A stretch of DNA of 64,000 nt from Myxococcales bacterium. Lineage in GTDB: Bacteria > Myxococcota_A > Polyangia > Polyangiales > Polyangiaceae. The stretch is from the NCBI GenBank assembly GCA_016720545.1, contig JADKKK010000035.1, positions 1-64,000 of the forward strand, read 5' to 3'. How positions within the stretch are numbered: position 1 is the first letter of the stretch; the number at the start of each line of letters is the position of its first letter. The position numbers were made by a program, and so were the translations under genes. Positions 36,790-46,740 of this stretch are shown one piece after another. The notes under the pieces are model-generated. The model did no database searches. It worked only from the letters and a program-made list of their open reading frames with translations, and was not told the origin of the DNA.

Positions 36790-39346
36790 AGGCCTCTTTC
36801 ACCATCGCGCCTGCGGCCCCGGGCTCCGAGTCTTCCCACGCGACCCACAGCTCGCCCTTCTGAGAGCCCTGCGCCACCGAGGGGTGCGGGTGGTCGCCGC
36901 TGATGTGGCCGAACGCGGTCACGGGGCCGAGGCCGTCGCGGCTCACGGCCGCGAGGCGGACCCGCCCGCCCTCGAAGTAGACCAGATAGACCTCGCCCTG
37001 CTTCGTGGAGAGGAGCGTGGGGCGGCCCCCCTTCGGCGCGAACTGCTTTCGCCAGATGAGCGAGCCCTTTTCGACGTCGAGGCGCGCGAGCGACGCCCCC
37101 GTCGTCTCGCCGTGCCACGCCACGAAGCACCCCTCGCTCCCGCAGGCGGCGGTGGGCACGTCGGCCGAAGCGCGGTCCTCGTTCACGAGGTGCGGCGCGC
37201 CGAGCTCGCGATCGACGCGCTTGGGCGCTTTCTCCGCGGGCAGGTCTTCGAGCCCCTTCACGAGCTCTGGGCCGTCGAGCGGAAGGCGCATTCGGTAGAT
37301 CAGGTGTTTGCCCTCGCGATCGAGGCGGTAGGCGACGAGGAGGGCGTTGGCGCCGACCGCGAGCGCGGGGTAACGGACCGCAGGCCCCGGTCGGCCCTTC
37401 ACGGGCGGCACGTAGTCGGTGAGGCGCAGCTCGGGGCTCGAGGTCTCGAGCTCGGGCGTGAGGCGGCGGACGAAGAGGTCTTCGCCTTCCTTGTCGCGAT
37501 CGTCCTGCCAGACGACGAAGTACCCGCCGGTAGGGATACGCGTGATCGCAGGCCAGAAGAGGCCCGGGCGTGGCGAACCGACGAGCACGCTGCCCCCGGC
37601 GATGCTGGCGTCGCGGTCCAGGGTGCGGACTCGTACGCCCGCCTCGCGCCCCCTTTGATCCCAGTAGAGGAGCACGAACTTGTCTTCCGCCGGCAGGAGC
37701 GACGGGCGCATGACGCTCGCGGCCTCGGGGGTCAGGTCGCGTACGGTCGAGGTGCTCCGACCCGACGCGTCCACGATGACCGAGTACACGTGCTCGCGCC
37801 CGGCCTGCTCGTGGTCGTCGGTCCACGCGACGACGGCGCCCTTGCCTGCGCCCGCCACGGTGGGGCGCCCCTCGTTGCCGCCGAGGCCGGTGCGCGGTCG
37901 GCCGAGGCCCGTGAGCGCGCAGGGCCCGGTGGGCGCGACCCGCGTCTGCTCGACGAACGCACGGGTCGCCGGCACGCTGGTGGTGCGGTCGAGCGCCTCC
38001 TTGAACTTCTTCTGCGCCTCGGGGAAGTCGCGCTCCGCGAGGAGCTTCTGGGCGTCGTGGATGTAAAACGCCCAGCTCGGCTGGTCGGGGGCCGGTGGCG
38101 CGCCGGCGTCGGGCGGGGCCGACGGCGCCACGGTGGCGGTGGAGGCCACGGTCTGGACGATGACCTGAGGCTTCAGGTAGCGCGCCCACACGAAGGCGGC
38201 GAGCGAGACGGAGGCGACGACGAGCGCGCCCGAGGTGGCCATGCGGACGGCGGACGAGCCCCTGGAGCGAGCCGCAGGCGGCGTGGTGAGCGACGCCGTG
38301 GTGGGGGCGGGCGGCGTCTGCGGCTGGGAGGGGTCCTGCGACGAGACATCACGCAAGGGGTCGAGCGGCAGCGCGCTGACGTGCGGCCCGGACGAAGGCG
38401 GACCGTCGGCGCGGGCGAACGTGGGGAGCGCCCCGGCCGACATGCGTGGAATCGACGGCGTGTCGCCGAAGACGAGCACGAGCGCGTCGGAGAGCTCCTT
38501 GGCCGACTGGTACCGGTCGGCCGGATCCCGGGCGAGGCAGCACTTGAACCACTCGTCGAACGCGAGCGGCAGATCCGTGCGGATGCGCGAGGGCGTGGGG
38601 ATGGGCCCGGTGGCGATCGCCGCGAAGGTCATCGCGACGCCCTGGTCCATGTTCCACACCGGGCGCCCGAGCAGGCACTCGTACGCCATGCAGCCGAGCG
38701 CCCAGAGGTCGGAGCGATGATCGACGGTGCCCTGCCCCTTGACCTGCTCCGGCGACATGTACGCCGGTGTACCGAACACTGCGCCCTCGCGCGTGAGGCG
38801 CTTGGTCTTCTCGTCTGGGTTCACCGGCGCGTAGAACTTGGCGAGCCCGAAGTCGAGGAGCTTCACGAGCTCTTCGCCGTTCTCGTCGGTCGTGAGGAAG
38901 ATGTTCTCCGGCTTGAGATCGCGGTGGACGATGCCCGCGGCGTGCGCCTTCGCGAGCCCCTTCGCGCAGTGCACGATGACCCGGAGCGTGGTGTCGATGT
39001 CGATGATGCGCACGCGCGCCATGCGGTCGTAGAGCGACTCGCCGTCGAGCATCTCCATCGCGATGAACGGGCGGCCATCCTCCAGGCGGCCCGAGTCGTA
39101 GACGTCGACGATGTGCGGGCTGCGCACGCTCGCCGCCGCGCGCGCCTCGCGGAAGAAGCGCTCGATCACGACGTTCGACGCGGCGAGCTCGGCCGCGAGC
39201 ACCTTCAGCGCGACCTTCTTGCCGAGCGAGAGCTGCTCGGCCTCGTAGACGGCCGCCATGCCTCCGCGACCCACCTCGCGAATGACGCGGTACTTTCCGA
39301 GGAGCAGGGCTCCGTCGGCGATCTTCGACTCGGGCTGATCGGCCAT
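36764..39346 (-). CDS. Receptor-type serine/threonine protein kinase with propeller-like extracellular domain
   Basis: The 860-residue protein begins with a complete PknB-type kinase (about 18-295): GRGGMA glycine loop, VALK Lys48, HRDLKPENIF with catalytic Asp143, DFGLAK Asp165 and FGTPAYMSPEQ. A Pro/Ser/Thr-rich juxtamembrane region leads to one membrane helix (about 369-389). About 450 extracellular residues follow with repeated strand phrases (VVAWTDDHEQAG, FVLLYWDQRG, YFVVWQDDRDKEGEDLF, ELWVAWEDSEPG), suggestive of a propeller sensor. ATG at 39346; longer starts read antisense of the histidine-kinase gene. The next gene, a CPBP protease, overlaps its 3' end by 26 bases. Confidence 0.92.
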   Translation of the reverse strand: MADQPESKIADGALLLGKYRVIREVGRGGMAAVYEAEQLSLGKKVALKVLAAELAASNVVIERFFREARAAASVRSPHIVDVYDSGRLEDGRPFIAMEMLDGESLYDRMARVRIIDIDTTLRVIVHCAKGLAKAHAAGIVHRDLKPENIFLTTDENGEELVKLLDFGLAKFYAPVNPDEKTKRLTREGAVFGTPAYMSPEQVKGQGTVDHRSDLWALGCMAYECLLGRPVWNMDQGVAMTFAAIATGPIPTPSRIRTDLPLAFDEWFKCCLARDPADRYQSAKELSDALVLVFGDTPSIPRMSAGALPTFARADGPPSSGPHVSALPLDPLRDVSSQDPSQPQTPPAPTTASLTTPPAARSRGSSAVRMATSGALVVASVSLAAFVWARYLKPQVIVQTVASTATVAPSAPPDAGAPPAPDQPSWAFYIHDAQKLLAERDFPEAQKKFKEALDRTTSVPATRAFVEQTRVAPTGPCALTGLGRPRTGLGGNEGRPTVAGAGKGAVVAWTDDHEQAGREHVYSVIVDASGRSTSTVRDLTPEAASVMRPSLLPAEDKFVLLYWDQRGREAGVRVRTLDRDASIAGGSVLVGSPRPGLFWPAITRIPTGGYFVVWQDDRDKEGEDLFVRRLTPELETSSPELRLTDYVPPVKGRPGPAVRYPALAVGANALLVAYRLDREGKHLIYRMRLPLDGPELVKGLEDLPAEKAPKRVDRELGAPHLVNEDRASADVPTAACGSEGCFVAWHGETTGASLARLDVEKGSLIWRKQFAPKGGRPTLLSTKQGEVYLVYFEGGRVRLAAVSRDGLGPVTAFGHISGDHPHPSVAQGSQKGELWVAWEDSEPGAAGAMVKEAYVARLSCP

Positions 39347-39526
39347 CTCTCGCGTTCCCGTGTGGGCGGGATGGCCCCGAGGATACCGACTTTTCCCGAA
39401 AGAAGAACGTCGTAACGTGCGCATGGCCAAGAAAAAAGCCCGCTTCGTCGTGCGCACGGCGCGGGCGGCCGCGCGCGAGGCTTGCACATCAGCGGGTCCT
39501 GACCCACGCTCGCCCACGGAGGCCCG

Positions 39527-40168
39527 ATGGAGACCGGCGATCGACTCACGCTCCTTGGCGAGATTGCGGGGGAGATCGCCCACGAGCTGCGCAACTCGCT
39601 CCAGGTCATCACGGCGAGCGCGTACGTCGGCCAGAACGCGCCGGAGCGCGCCCCCGCCCAGCTCGCGCGGATCGCGCGCACCGCGGCCGACGCTCAGCGT
39701 CTCATCGACGACATGCTCGAGCTCGTCCGTGGCGACCGTGCCCCGCGGGAGGTGGTCGACCTCCACGTGCCCATCCTCGCGGCGCGCGAACACCTCGCGC
39801 CGGCGGCCGCGACGTTCGTCGACGAGCTCCCGGCAGACGCGCGCTTCTCGCTCCACCCGCGGCTGTTCGCGCGCGTGCTCGGTGCGCTGTTCGACAACGC
39901 CATCGCCGTCAGCGCGCGTCCCCCTACGATCGTCACGCGAGCGCGCCGAGACGGGGAAGCTCTCGTGGTCGAGGTCGAAGACGACGGCCCCGGCGTGAAC
40001 GAGGCGATCGCCCCGCGCATCTTCGACGCGCTCGTGACCGGGCGCGCCGGCGGCACCGGGCTCGGCCTCGCGCTCGCGCGACGCATCACAGCCGCGCATG
40101 GGGGCTCGCTCGAGCTGCTCACGCGGGCCCCGCAGGGGGCTCTCTTCCGCGTCGTGCTCCCCGCGTGA
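39527..40168 (+). CDS. Minimal soluble histidine kinase
   Basis: The 213-residue protein is little more than a catalytic core. A HisKA dimerisation helix carries the phospho-acceptor His19 in GEIAHELRNSLQVI, and an HATPase_c domain follows with the N box (LGALFDNAIAVS), G1 (EDDGPGVNE) and G2 (GGTGLGLALARRI). There is no input domain or membrane segment, and no response regulator is adjacent. It is divergent from the large Ser/Thr kinase gene across 39347-39526, where both promoters must lie. A short + strand frame at 39423-39508 (MAKKKARFVV...) in that gap is too weak to call. Confidence 0.88.
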   Translation: METGDRLTLLGEIAGEIAHELRNSLQVITASAYVGQNAPERAPAQLARIARTAADAQRLIDDMLELVRGDRAPREVVDLHVPILAAREHLAPAAATFVDELPADARFSLHPRLFARVLGALFDNAIAVSARPPTIVTRARRDGEALVVEVEDDGPGVNEAIAPRIFDALVTGRAGGTGLGLALARRITAAHGGSLELLTRAPQGALFRVVLPA

Positions 40169-40169
40169 G

Positions 40170-40185
40170 GCGCCGCCCCCGGCGC
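40170..40185. terminator. Hairpin between convergent genes
   Basis: A 6-bp stem (GCGCCG/CGGCGC) with a CCCC loop lies immediately after the histidine-kinase stop and before the convergent esterase gene's end. It lacks a T-tract; it may act in both directions. Confidence 0.35.
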
Positions 40186-40204
40186 TCGCGTTGCTCTCCC
40201 TCGC

Positions 40205-41254
40205 CTACGGCGCGGTGTAGCCCGAGATCTTCGGGAGGAGGTAGCCGGTCCAGTCGTCGCTGTTGCCATCGTGGCCGCCCGCAAGCTCTCGGAATTGCAC
40301 GGGGAACCCTGCGCCCTGGAGCTTGGTGCGGTCGGCCCGGATGGTCGCGATGGCGAACTGGTTGTCCGAGGTGCGGGCCGTGATCGCGACGTTGAGCTTC
40401 CAGCCGGCGGCCGCGAGCGTGGCGTCGGTGTTGGCGCCGAACGTGGACTGGAGGCTCGAGTTCTCGATGAGCAGCCCCGCGAACTTCCGCGCGTTTCGCA
40501 TGGCCGTGGTGTACGCCATGAGCCCGCCGGACGAGTAGCCCGCCATCGTGACCTTCTTCTGGTGGACGTAGAAGCAGGTGCGGACGTCGTCGAGCACGGC
40601 GAGCACCTTCGCCTCGTCGGCGGCGGTGTTCCAGCACTGGCCGTCGCGGCCCGCGCCGACCGACACGGCGATGTGCGCCTGGGTCGCGCGGATCGCGTAC
40701 GGAGCCATCGCCCAGGTCGCGAAGTTCTTGGCGTTGTCGCCACAGCCGTGGGTGCCCAGCACCATGGGGTAGGGCGTGGTGGCGACGTAGGTGGGCGGGA
40801 GGCGCACCCAGTAGTCGACGCCACCGGTCAGGGTCACCATGCGGAAGAAGCCGTCCGCGTCTTTGCTGTAAGCGCAGTTTCGCGTCGGCCGGGGGCCGGG
40901 ACCGCCCACGGGGGGCGTGCCGGTGTCTGGCCGGCCCGCGTCGACAGGGGGCTTGCCCGAGTCGACCGGAGGGGTGCCCGCGTCGGGGTCTGGCGGATCC
41001 GGAGGATCGGGGGGATCGACGGAAGCGTCGGAGCCGCCGCCGTCGAGAGACGGAACGGCCGTGCCGCCCGGTGGGGGCGTGCCGGTGCCCGGGGGCAGGC
41101 CCGGCGGCATGCCTGGGATCGATCCGGTGGATGCGCCTTCGGTGGGCGCGCCGGGAGCCGGCTCGCCCTCGTCGGTCGCCGCGTCGCCGCAGGCGCCGAC
41201 GGCGGTCACGGCCAGGAAGAGCGCACCGGCGCGGGCCGCGCCGACCCAGGTCAT
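40205..41254 (-). CDS. Alpha/beta-hydrolase lipoprotein (feruloyl-esterase/PHB-depolymerase type)
   Basis: The 349-residue protein has a lipoprotein signal (FLAVTAVGACGD) and a Pro/Gly/Asp-rich linker to about residue 125, then a secreted alpha/beta-hydrolase of the LpqC/poly(3-hydroxybutyrate)-depolymerase type. Landmarks are YWVRLPPTYVATTPYPMVLGTHGCG (oxyanion region), nucleophile Ser in MAGYSSGGLMAY and a probable catalytic His in ELAGGHDGNSDDWTGYLLP. CYS pairs probably stabilise it. Expected to cleave esters outside the cell. The ATG at 41254 is preferred to a GTG 15 bases upstream. Confidence 0.82.
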   Translation of the reverse strand: MTWVGAARAGALFLAVTAVGACGDAATDEGEPAPGAPTEGASTGSIPGMPPGLPPGTGTPPPGGTAVPSLDGGGSDASVDPPDPPDPPDPDAGTPPVDSGKPPVDAGRPDTGTPPVGGPGPRPTRNCAYSKDADGFFRMVTLTGGVDYWVRLPPTYVATTPYPMVLGTHGCGDNAKNFATWAMAPYAIRATQAHIAVSVGAGRDGQCWNTAADEAKVLAVLDDVRTCFYVHQKKVTMAGYSSGGLMAYTTAMRNARKFAGLLIENSSLQSTFGANTDATLAAAGWKLNVAITARTSDNQFAIATIRADRTKLQGAGFPVQFRELAGGHDGNSDDWTGYLLPKISGYTAP

Positions 41255-41390
41255 GGAAGCGGTTCGCACGCCCCTGGTTCTAGCCTATGGGGGCGATGGC
41301 GCAAGCCCTTGATTCTTGTAGGGATCCGCTCACAGCGGAACGCTCGAGCCCCGGACCGAGGGCCGCCTGAACGCAGGCGATGCTCGAGGG

Positions 41391-42794
41391 CTACAACGCC
41401 AGGCGGAAGTGCAGGGCCTTCGGCCGCGTGAGGCCGTCGAACCCGAGGGCGCTCAACGTGGCGCCGCGCCCCGAGTCTCTCGTGCCGCTCCACGGCAGGG
41501 CGGGATCGAGGGAGTCGCACCGGTTCATGTACACCGTGCCGAACGACAGCTCGCTGGCGAGGCGCTCGGCGCGCGCGAGATCGGTCGTCCACACGCTCGC
41601 GGTGAGCCCCAGCGCGCTGTCGTTCATGCGCGCGAGGGCCTCGTCGTCGGAGGCCACCTTGGCGATGGGGAGGATCGGACCGAACGACTCGCGCCGGAAG
41701 AGGTCGGCGTCGTGGGGTACGTCGCGGAGGAGCGCGGGCTGGAAAAACCGTCCCTTTCCAGCGACTTGCACCCCGACTCCGCCGGCGATGAGCCCCGCGC
41801 CGCGGGTCGTCGCGTCGGCCACGAACGCCTCGAGCTCGGCGACGTGCCAGGGCTGGGCGATCGGGCCCATGGAGGTGGCGGCGTCTTCGGGATCGCCGAG
41901 CACGTAGGCCCGCACGAGCGGCTCGCACGCCGCCACGAACGCGTCGTAGACCGACTCGTGGACGTACACACGCTCCACGGCGCAGCAGCTCTGCCCGGCG
42001 TTGTACATCGCGCCGTCCACGATCTGCTCGGCCACCTTCGCGACGTCGACGTCGGCCGCGACGTAGGCCGGATCGTTCCCGCCGAGCTCGAGGCCCACGT
42101 GAAGGAAGCGCTCGCTCGCCGCGCGCTGGATGCGATGTCCGCCGAACACCGAGCCGGTGAAGAGCACCTGATCGACCCGCGGGTCGCCGACGATGCGCTC
42201 GCTGGTGGGGTGATCGCAGTCGAGGGACTGCACGAGCCCGAGGGGCGCGCCGGCCTTCGCGAAGGCTCGCGCGAACGCCGGGCCCGTGAGCGGCGTGCGC
42301 GGCGAGTGCTTCACGACGACCGCGTTGCCCGCGAGCACCGCGGGGAAGAGCGCGTTCACCGCCGTGAGCAGCGGATAGTTCCACGCCGGCAAGTCGAAGA
42401 CCACGCCGAGCGGCTCGCGGCGGATGCGGCGGACGAAGTTGTCTTTGGCGGGGAGCTCGATGTCGGCCAGGCACTCGCCGGCGATCGCCATCATGTGCCG
42501 CGCCCGACCGAGCATGCCGTCGAGCTCTCCGCGCGCCTGCGAGAGCGGCTTGCCCATGGTCCGTGTGATGTCTCGCGCGATGGCCTCCTTGTCGGCGAGC
42601 ATGGCCTCGCAGGCCCGCTCGCAGAGCGCAACGCGCTCACCCACGGCGACGCGGCGAAAGTCGCGCGCGGCCGCCCGCGAAGCGTCGAGCACGGCGTCGA
42701 CCTCGGCGGGCCCGGCGAGCGGGACTTCGCAAGCAACTTCAAGGGTATAGGGGTTATCGACGCGGAGCGTGGAGGGGGTCGTGGTCGCGGCCAT
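41391..42794 (-). CDS. Aldehyde dehydrogenase family protein
   Basis: The 467-residue NAD(P)-dependent enzyme shows the complete family signature: FDLPAWNYPL, the glutamate in LELGGNDPAYVAADVDV, the catalytic cysteine in NAGQSCCAVERVYV, RRESFGPILPI and the C-terminal LPWSGTRDSGRGATLSALGFDGLTRPK in part. Overall it is closest to succinate-semialdehyde or medium-chain aldehyde dehydrogenases; the exact aldehyde is not clear. ATG at 42794; the longer frame upstream is antisense of the Gly-rich gene region and intergenic DNA. The 166 bases between 42795 and 42960 hold no gene. Confidence 0.93.
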   Translation of the reverse strand: MAATTTPSTLRVDNPYTLEVACEVPLAGPAEVDAVLDASRAAARDFRRVAVGERVALCERACEAMLADKEAIARDITRTMGKPLSQARGELDGMLGRARHMMAIAGECLADIELPAKDNFVRRIRREPLGVVFDLPAWNYPLLTAVNALFPAVLAGNAVVVKHSPRTPLTGPAFARAFAKAGAPLGLVQSLDCDHPTSERIVGDPRVDQVLFTGSVFGGHRIQRAASERFLHVGLELGGNDPAYVAADVDVAKVAEQIVDGAMYNAGQSCCAVERVYVHESVYDAFVAACEPLVRAYVLGDPEDAATSMGPIAQPWHVAELEAFVADATTRGAGLIAGGVGVQVAGKGRFFQPALLRDVPHDADLFRRESFGPILPIAKVASDDEALARMNDSALGLTASVWTTDLARAERLASELSFGTVYMNRCDSLDPALPWSGTRDSGRGATLSALGFDGLTRPKALHFRLAL

Positions 42795-42960
42795 GAGGCG
42801 CGAGGGTACCACGCGCGAGGGCCCTGGCGAGGCGCGCGCAGCCACACGCGCCGGGGTCGGGACCGGTCGGGGCGCCGGCTTCGGGACCGGGCGCGCTCCG
42901 AGTCGAGCGGCCGTGTCCGAGCCACACGTCACGGCGCCGCGCGGCCGCGGAGCCGCGTGT

Positions 42961-44378
<1,418 letters not shown>

Positions 44379-44379
<1 letters not shown>

Positions 44380-45458
44380 CAGTACGCCCCCAAGAGGGCG
44401 ACGCCCGGCGCGGCGCCGAACACGGGCACCAGCGTCGGCGTCGGCGTCGGCGTCGAGCGCGTGGCCGCCTGGCGCTCACGCCACGGCGTCGTCACGAGCG
44501 CCACCACCACCGCGCCGAGCAGAGCCGCGCCCCCGACGCCGTACGCGATGTAGGAGCCCGTCCGGAGACCCTTCCCCGAGTCGTAGACGCTCTGCAGATC
44601 GGCGCACTCGGCCCCCGTCGGCCCGCAGGTGCCCGCCCGAGTGGCGCGCGCCGCTTCGAGGTTCGACGCTTTCCCGCTGGACGCGAGCGCGAGGCCGCCG
44701 CCCACACCGAGCCCGACGACTCCCAGACCGCCGAGCACGCCCGGAACGAGCCAGCTGCCACGCTCGGCGGGCGCCGCGGGTGGAGGGGTGGGTTGCGGCG
44801 AGGCGGGTTGGCCGACGACGGGCGGCGGGGCGGGACTCGGCTCGTCGACGACGAGCTTGGCGGTCGCGACCTGACCCGGGCGCACGGCCACGCTCACCGA
44901 GACGGTGCCGGCCGAGAAGGTGCGCTCCCCGACCTTCAGGTCCACGGGGCCGGGAAAGGGCGCGACGCCGAGCAGGTGCCCGTCGACCTCGACGCGAGCG
45001 CCCGTCGGAGCCTCGATGACGACGCGCCCCGTGACCTGCTCGAGCTCTCGAAAGATGCCGTCGTGGACCGTCTGCGCCGTCGCGGGATCCGCGTCTTTCG
45101 CGGCCAAGAACGCGCGGCAATGCTTGATGGCCTCGTCCTCGAGCTTCATCTGCTGCTCGACGACACAGAGGTTGAGGAGCGTCTTGGCCATAGGGCGCGC
45201 CGAGGCCGCCTGCAGCAGCTTGATGCGCGCGGCCTCGAACTCGCCCTTCTTGCCGAGCGCGGTGCCCTCCGCGTGCCTGTCGTCGGCCTCGTCGGCGCGG
45301 GCGACCCCGCCGGAGACGAGCGACGTCGCGACGACCGCGAGCGCGAGCGCGCGCGCGCGACGACCGCGTCCGGGCCCCGGAGCTGGACCTGGACCTGGAC
45401 CACGGCGAGGCGACACGACGCGAGGGCGGGGAGCGGCAGGCATGGCAGCGGCAGGCAT
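44379..45458 (-). CDS. TPR/PEGA-domain envelope protein
   Basis: The 359-residue protein has an Arg/Pro/Gly-rich N-terminus, a signal segment (ALALAVVATSLVSGGVARA) and a tetratricopeptide-like helical region (EGTALGKKGEFEAARIKLLQAA, TLLNLCVVEQQM). A PEGA-like beta domain follows (VVIEAPTGARVEVDGHLLG), then a Pro linker and two membrane helices (VPGVLGGLGVVGLGVGGGLAL, YGVGGAALLGAVVVALV). This architecture recurs many times in Sorangiineae genomes and probably anchors envelope assemblies. The start region carries two ATGs from a tandem duplication (see 45433-45469). It heads an operon with the Gly-rich lipoprotein. Confidence 0.78.
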
Positions 45459-45469
45459 GGCAGCGGCAG
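45433..45469. repeat. 15-bp tandem repeat at the TPR/PEGA gene start
   Basis: Two identical 15-base units and a 7-base partial third span the start codon. They produce two in-frame ATGs (45458 and 45443) and a repeated MPAA N-terminus. The unit length preserves frame, so either ATG can start translation. Confidence 0.8.
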
Positions 45470-45601
45470 TGTACCGACTCGCCTGAGAGGGTTGAACAAA
45501 AGCGGTCTCCCGAGCCCCGCACGCCCATGAGCGGCGCGCCGAGACGGCGCAAGCGCGCGACTGAAGCGGTGGCGCAAATCGGTCTCGCGACGGCTTGACG
45601 A

Positions 45602-45629
45602 GCTTTCAAAGTGATATCACTGTGAAAGC
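45602..45629. promoter_or_regulatory. 28-bp near-perfect palindrome, probable operator of the SPFH/RHH operon
   Basis: The sequence is a 28-base dyad centred on GTGATATCAC (45611-45620), flanked at equal distance by GCTTTCA (45602-45608) and TGAAAGC (45623-45629). Only one symmetric pair (45609/45622) is mismatched. It is AT-rich against the surrounding 70% GC and ends one base before the SPFH start codon, overlapping its ribosome site (GTGAAAG). Because the operon encodes a ribbon-helix-helix protein, autoregulation by that protein is the simplest reading. A TTGACG just upstream (45595-45600) may belong to the promoter. Confidence 0.75.
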
Positions 45630-46514
45630 ATGAAAACTCAGCCCTTCAAGGAGAAGATCCTCGACACCGCTCCCGGCGGGCCCATGCTCGCCGCGCTGCT
45701 CGGCACCATGCTGGGCTTGCCGGTGGTGCTCGGCGCGGTCAACGCCATCCGCGGGCAGGAGGCCGTCGGCGCGATGGTCGTGCTCGTCGAGGTCGCGTGC
45801 ATCGTCGCGCTCTCGGGTCTCTTCGTGGTGAACCCGAACGAGGGGCGCGTAATCCAGCTCTTCGGGCGGTACGTAGGCACCGCCCGCGAGCCAGGCCTGC
45901 GCTGGGCGAATCCGTTCTTCTCGAAGCGCGCGGTCTCCCTGCGTCTCCGCAGCTTCGAGAGCGCGAAGCTCAAGGTGAACGACCTCGACGGCAACCCCAT
46001 CGAGATCGCCGCCATCATCGCCTGGAAGGTCATCGACACCGCGGAGGCATGCTTCCAGGTCGACGACTACCAGGCCTTCGTCGCCGTGCAGGCAGAGTCG
46101 GCCGTGCGCAACCTCGCGACGAGCTACTCGTACGACGCGCACGACGCCGGGAAGCCGTCGCTCCGCAGCCACACCGAGACCATCGCGGTCGAGCTGAAGC
46201 GAGAGCTCGACGCGCGCCTCGTGACGGCCGGCGTCGAGATCGTCGAGGCGCGCATCAGCCACCTCGCGTACGCACCGGAGATCGCGCAGGCGATGCTCCA
46301 GCGGCAGCAGGCCGGCGCGATCATCGCGGCGCGCGCGCTCATCGTGGAGGGCGCGGTGGGCATGGTGGAGATGGCGCTGGCCAAGCTCGCCGAACGGCAG
46401 GTCGTCTCGCTCGACGACGAGCGAAAAGCCCAGATGGTGTCCAACTTGCTCGTCGTCCTCTGCGGCGAGCGAGCCACACAGCCGGTCGTGAACACCGGCA
46501 CCCTCTACTCCTGA
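45630..46514 (+). CDS. SPFH/stomatin-prohibitin-domain membrane protein
   Basis: The 294-residue protein has two N-terminal hydrophobic segments (about 19-40 and 47-66). An SPFH/Band 7 domain starts at [20 protein letters not shown] and continues through [31 protein letters not shown] (in part), YDAHD, and a helical [36 protein letters not shown] region. SPFH proteins oligomerise into large membrane cages that organise lipids or proteases. The family member found with a small DNA-binding gene is widespread but poorly understood. The gene is directly preceded by the palindrome at 45602-45629 and followed one base later by the RHH gene. Confidence 0.9.
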   Translation: MKTQPFKEKILDTAPGGPMLAALLGTMLGLPVVLGAVNAIRGQEAVGAMVVLVEVACIVALSGLFVVNPNEGRVIQLFGRYVGTAREPGLRWANPFFSKRAVSLRLRSFESAKLKVNDLDGNPIEIAAIIAWKVIDTAEACFQVDDYQAFVAVQAESAVRNLATSYSYDAHDAGKPSLRSHTETIAVELKRELDARLVTAGVEIVEARISHLAYAPEIAQAMLQRQQAGAIIAARALIVEGAVGMVEMALAKLAERQVVSLDDERKAQMVSNLLVVLCGERATQPVVNTGTLYS

Positions 46515-46515
46515 C

Positions 46516-46698
46516 GTGGCCGAGCGGAAGGCGTTCCTGCTCCGCGTCGACCCGGCGGTGCTCGAGGCGCTCCAGCGGTGGGCGAACGACGATCTGCGCA
46601 GCCTCAACGGGCAGATCGAGTTCGTCCTCCGCGGGGCCCTCGCCGCGGCCGGACGCGCACCGCGGGCGGGACCCAAGAGGCCACCCCCGAAAGAGTGA
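46516..46698 (+). CDS. Arc/MetJ-type ribbon-helix-helix DNA-binding protein
   Basis: The 60-residue protein begins at a GTG one base after the SPFH stop. The segment KAFLLRVDPAVLEALQRWAND forms the beta strand and first helix, and LNGQIEFVLRGALAAAG the second helix of a ribbon-helix-helix dimer, as in Arc-family regulators. The C-terminal 15 residues are basic and Pro rich. It is far too short for another enzyme domain. Inference: it represses its own operon by binding the adjacent palindrome, and the SPFH protein is its regulated partner. Confidence 0.82.
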   Translation: MAERKAFLLRVDPAVLEALQRWANDDLRSLNGQIEFVLRGALAAAGRAPRAGPKRPPPKE

Positions 46699-46740
46699 CC
46701 ACGGGCGCTCGACGGCGCGTTCGTGCTCGAAGCGACGATG

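Noticed and set aside
34261..36903. Very long + strand open frame (880 codons) antisense to nadC, HAD and CPBP genes
   Set aside because: It is rich in Arg, Ala and Glu/His with no recognisable motif, and lies opposite genes with clear family signatures. It is an artefact of high GC content. The same applies to long frames at 36884-39415 and 48239-51547 (+) and 4258-5271 (+).
39423..39508. Short + strand frame beginning MAKKKARFVV
   Set aside because: It is 28 codons, has no ribosome site or family, and sits in a divergent promoter region.
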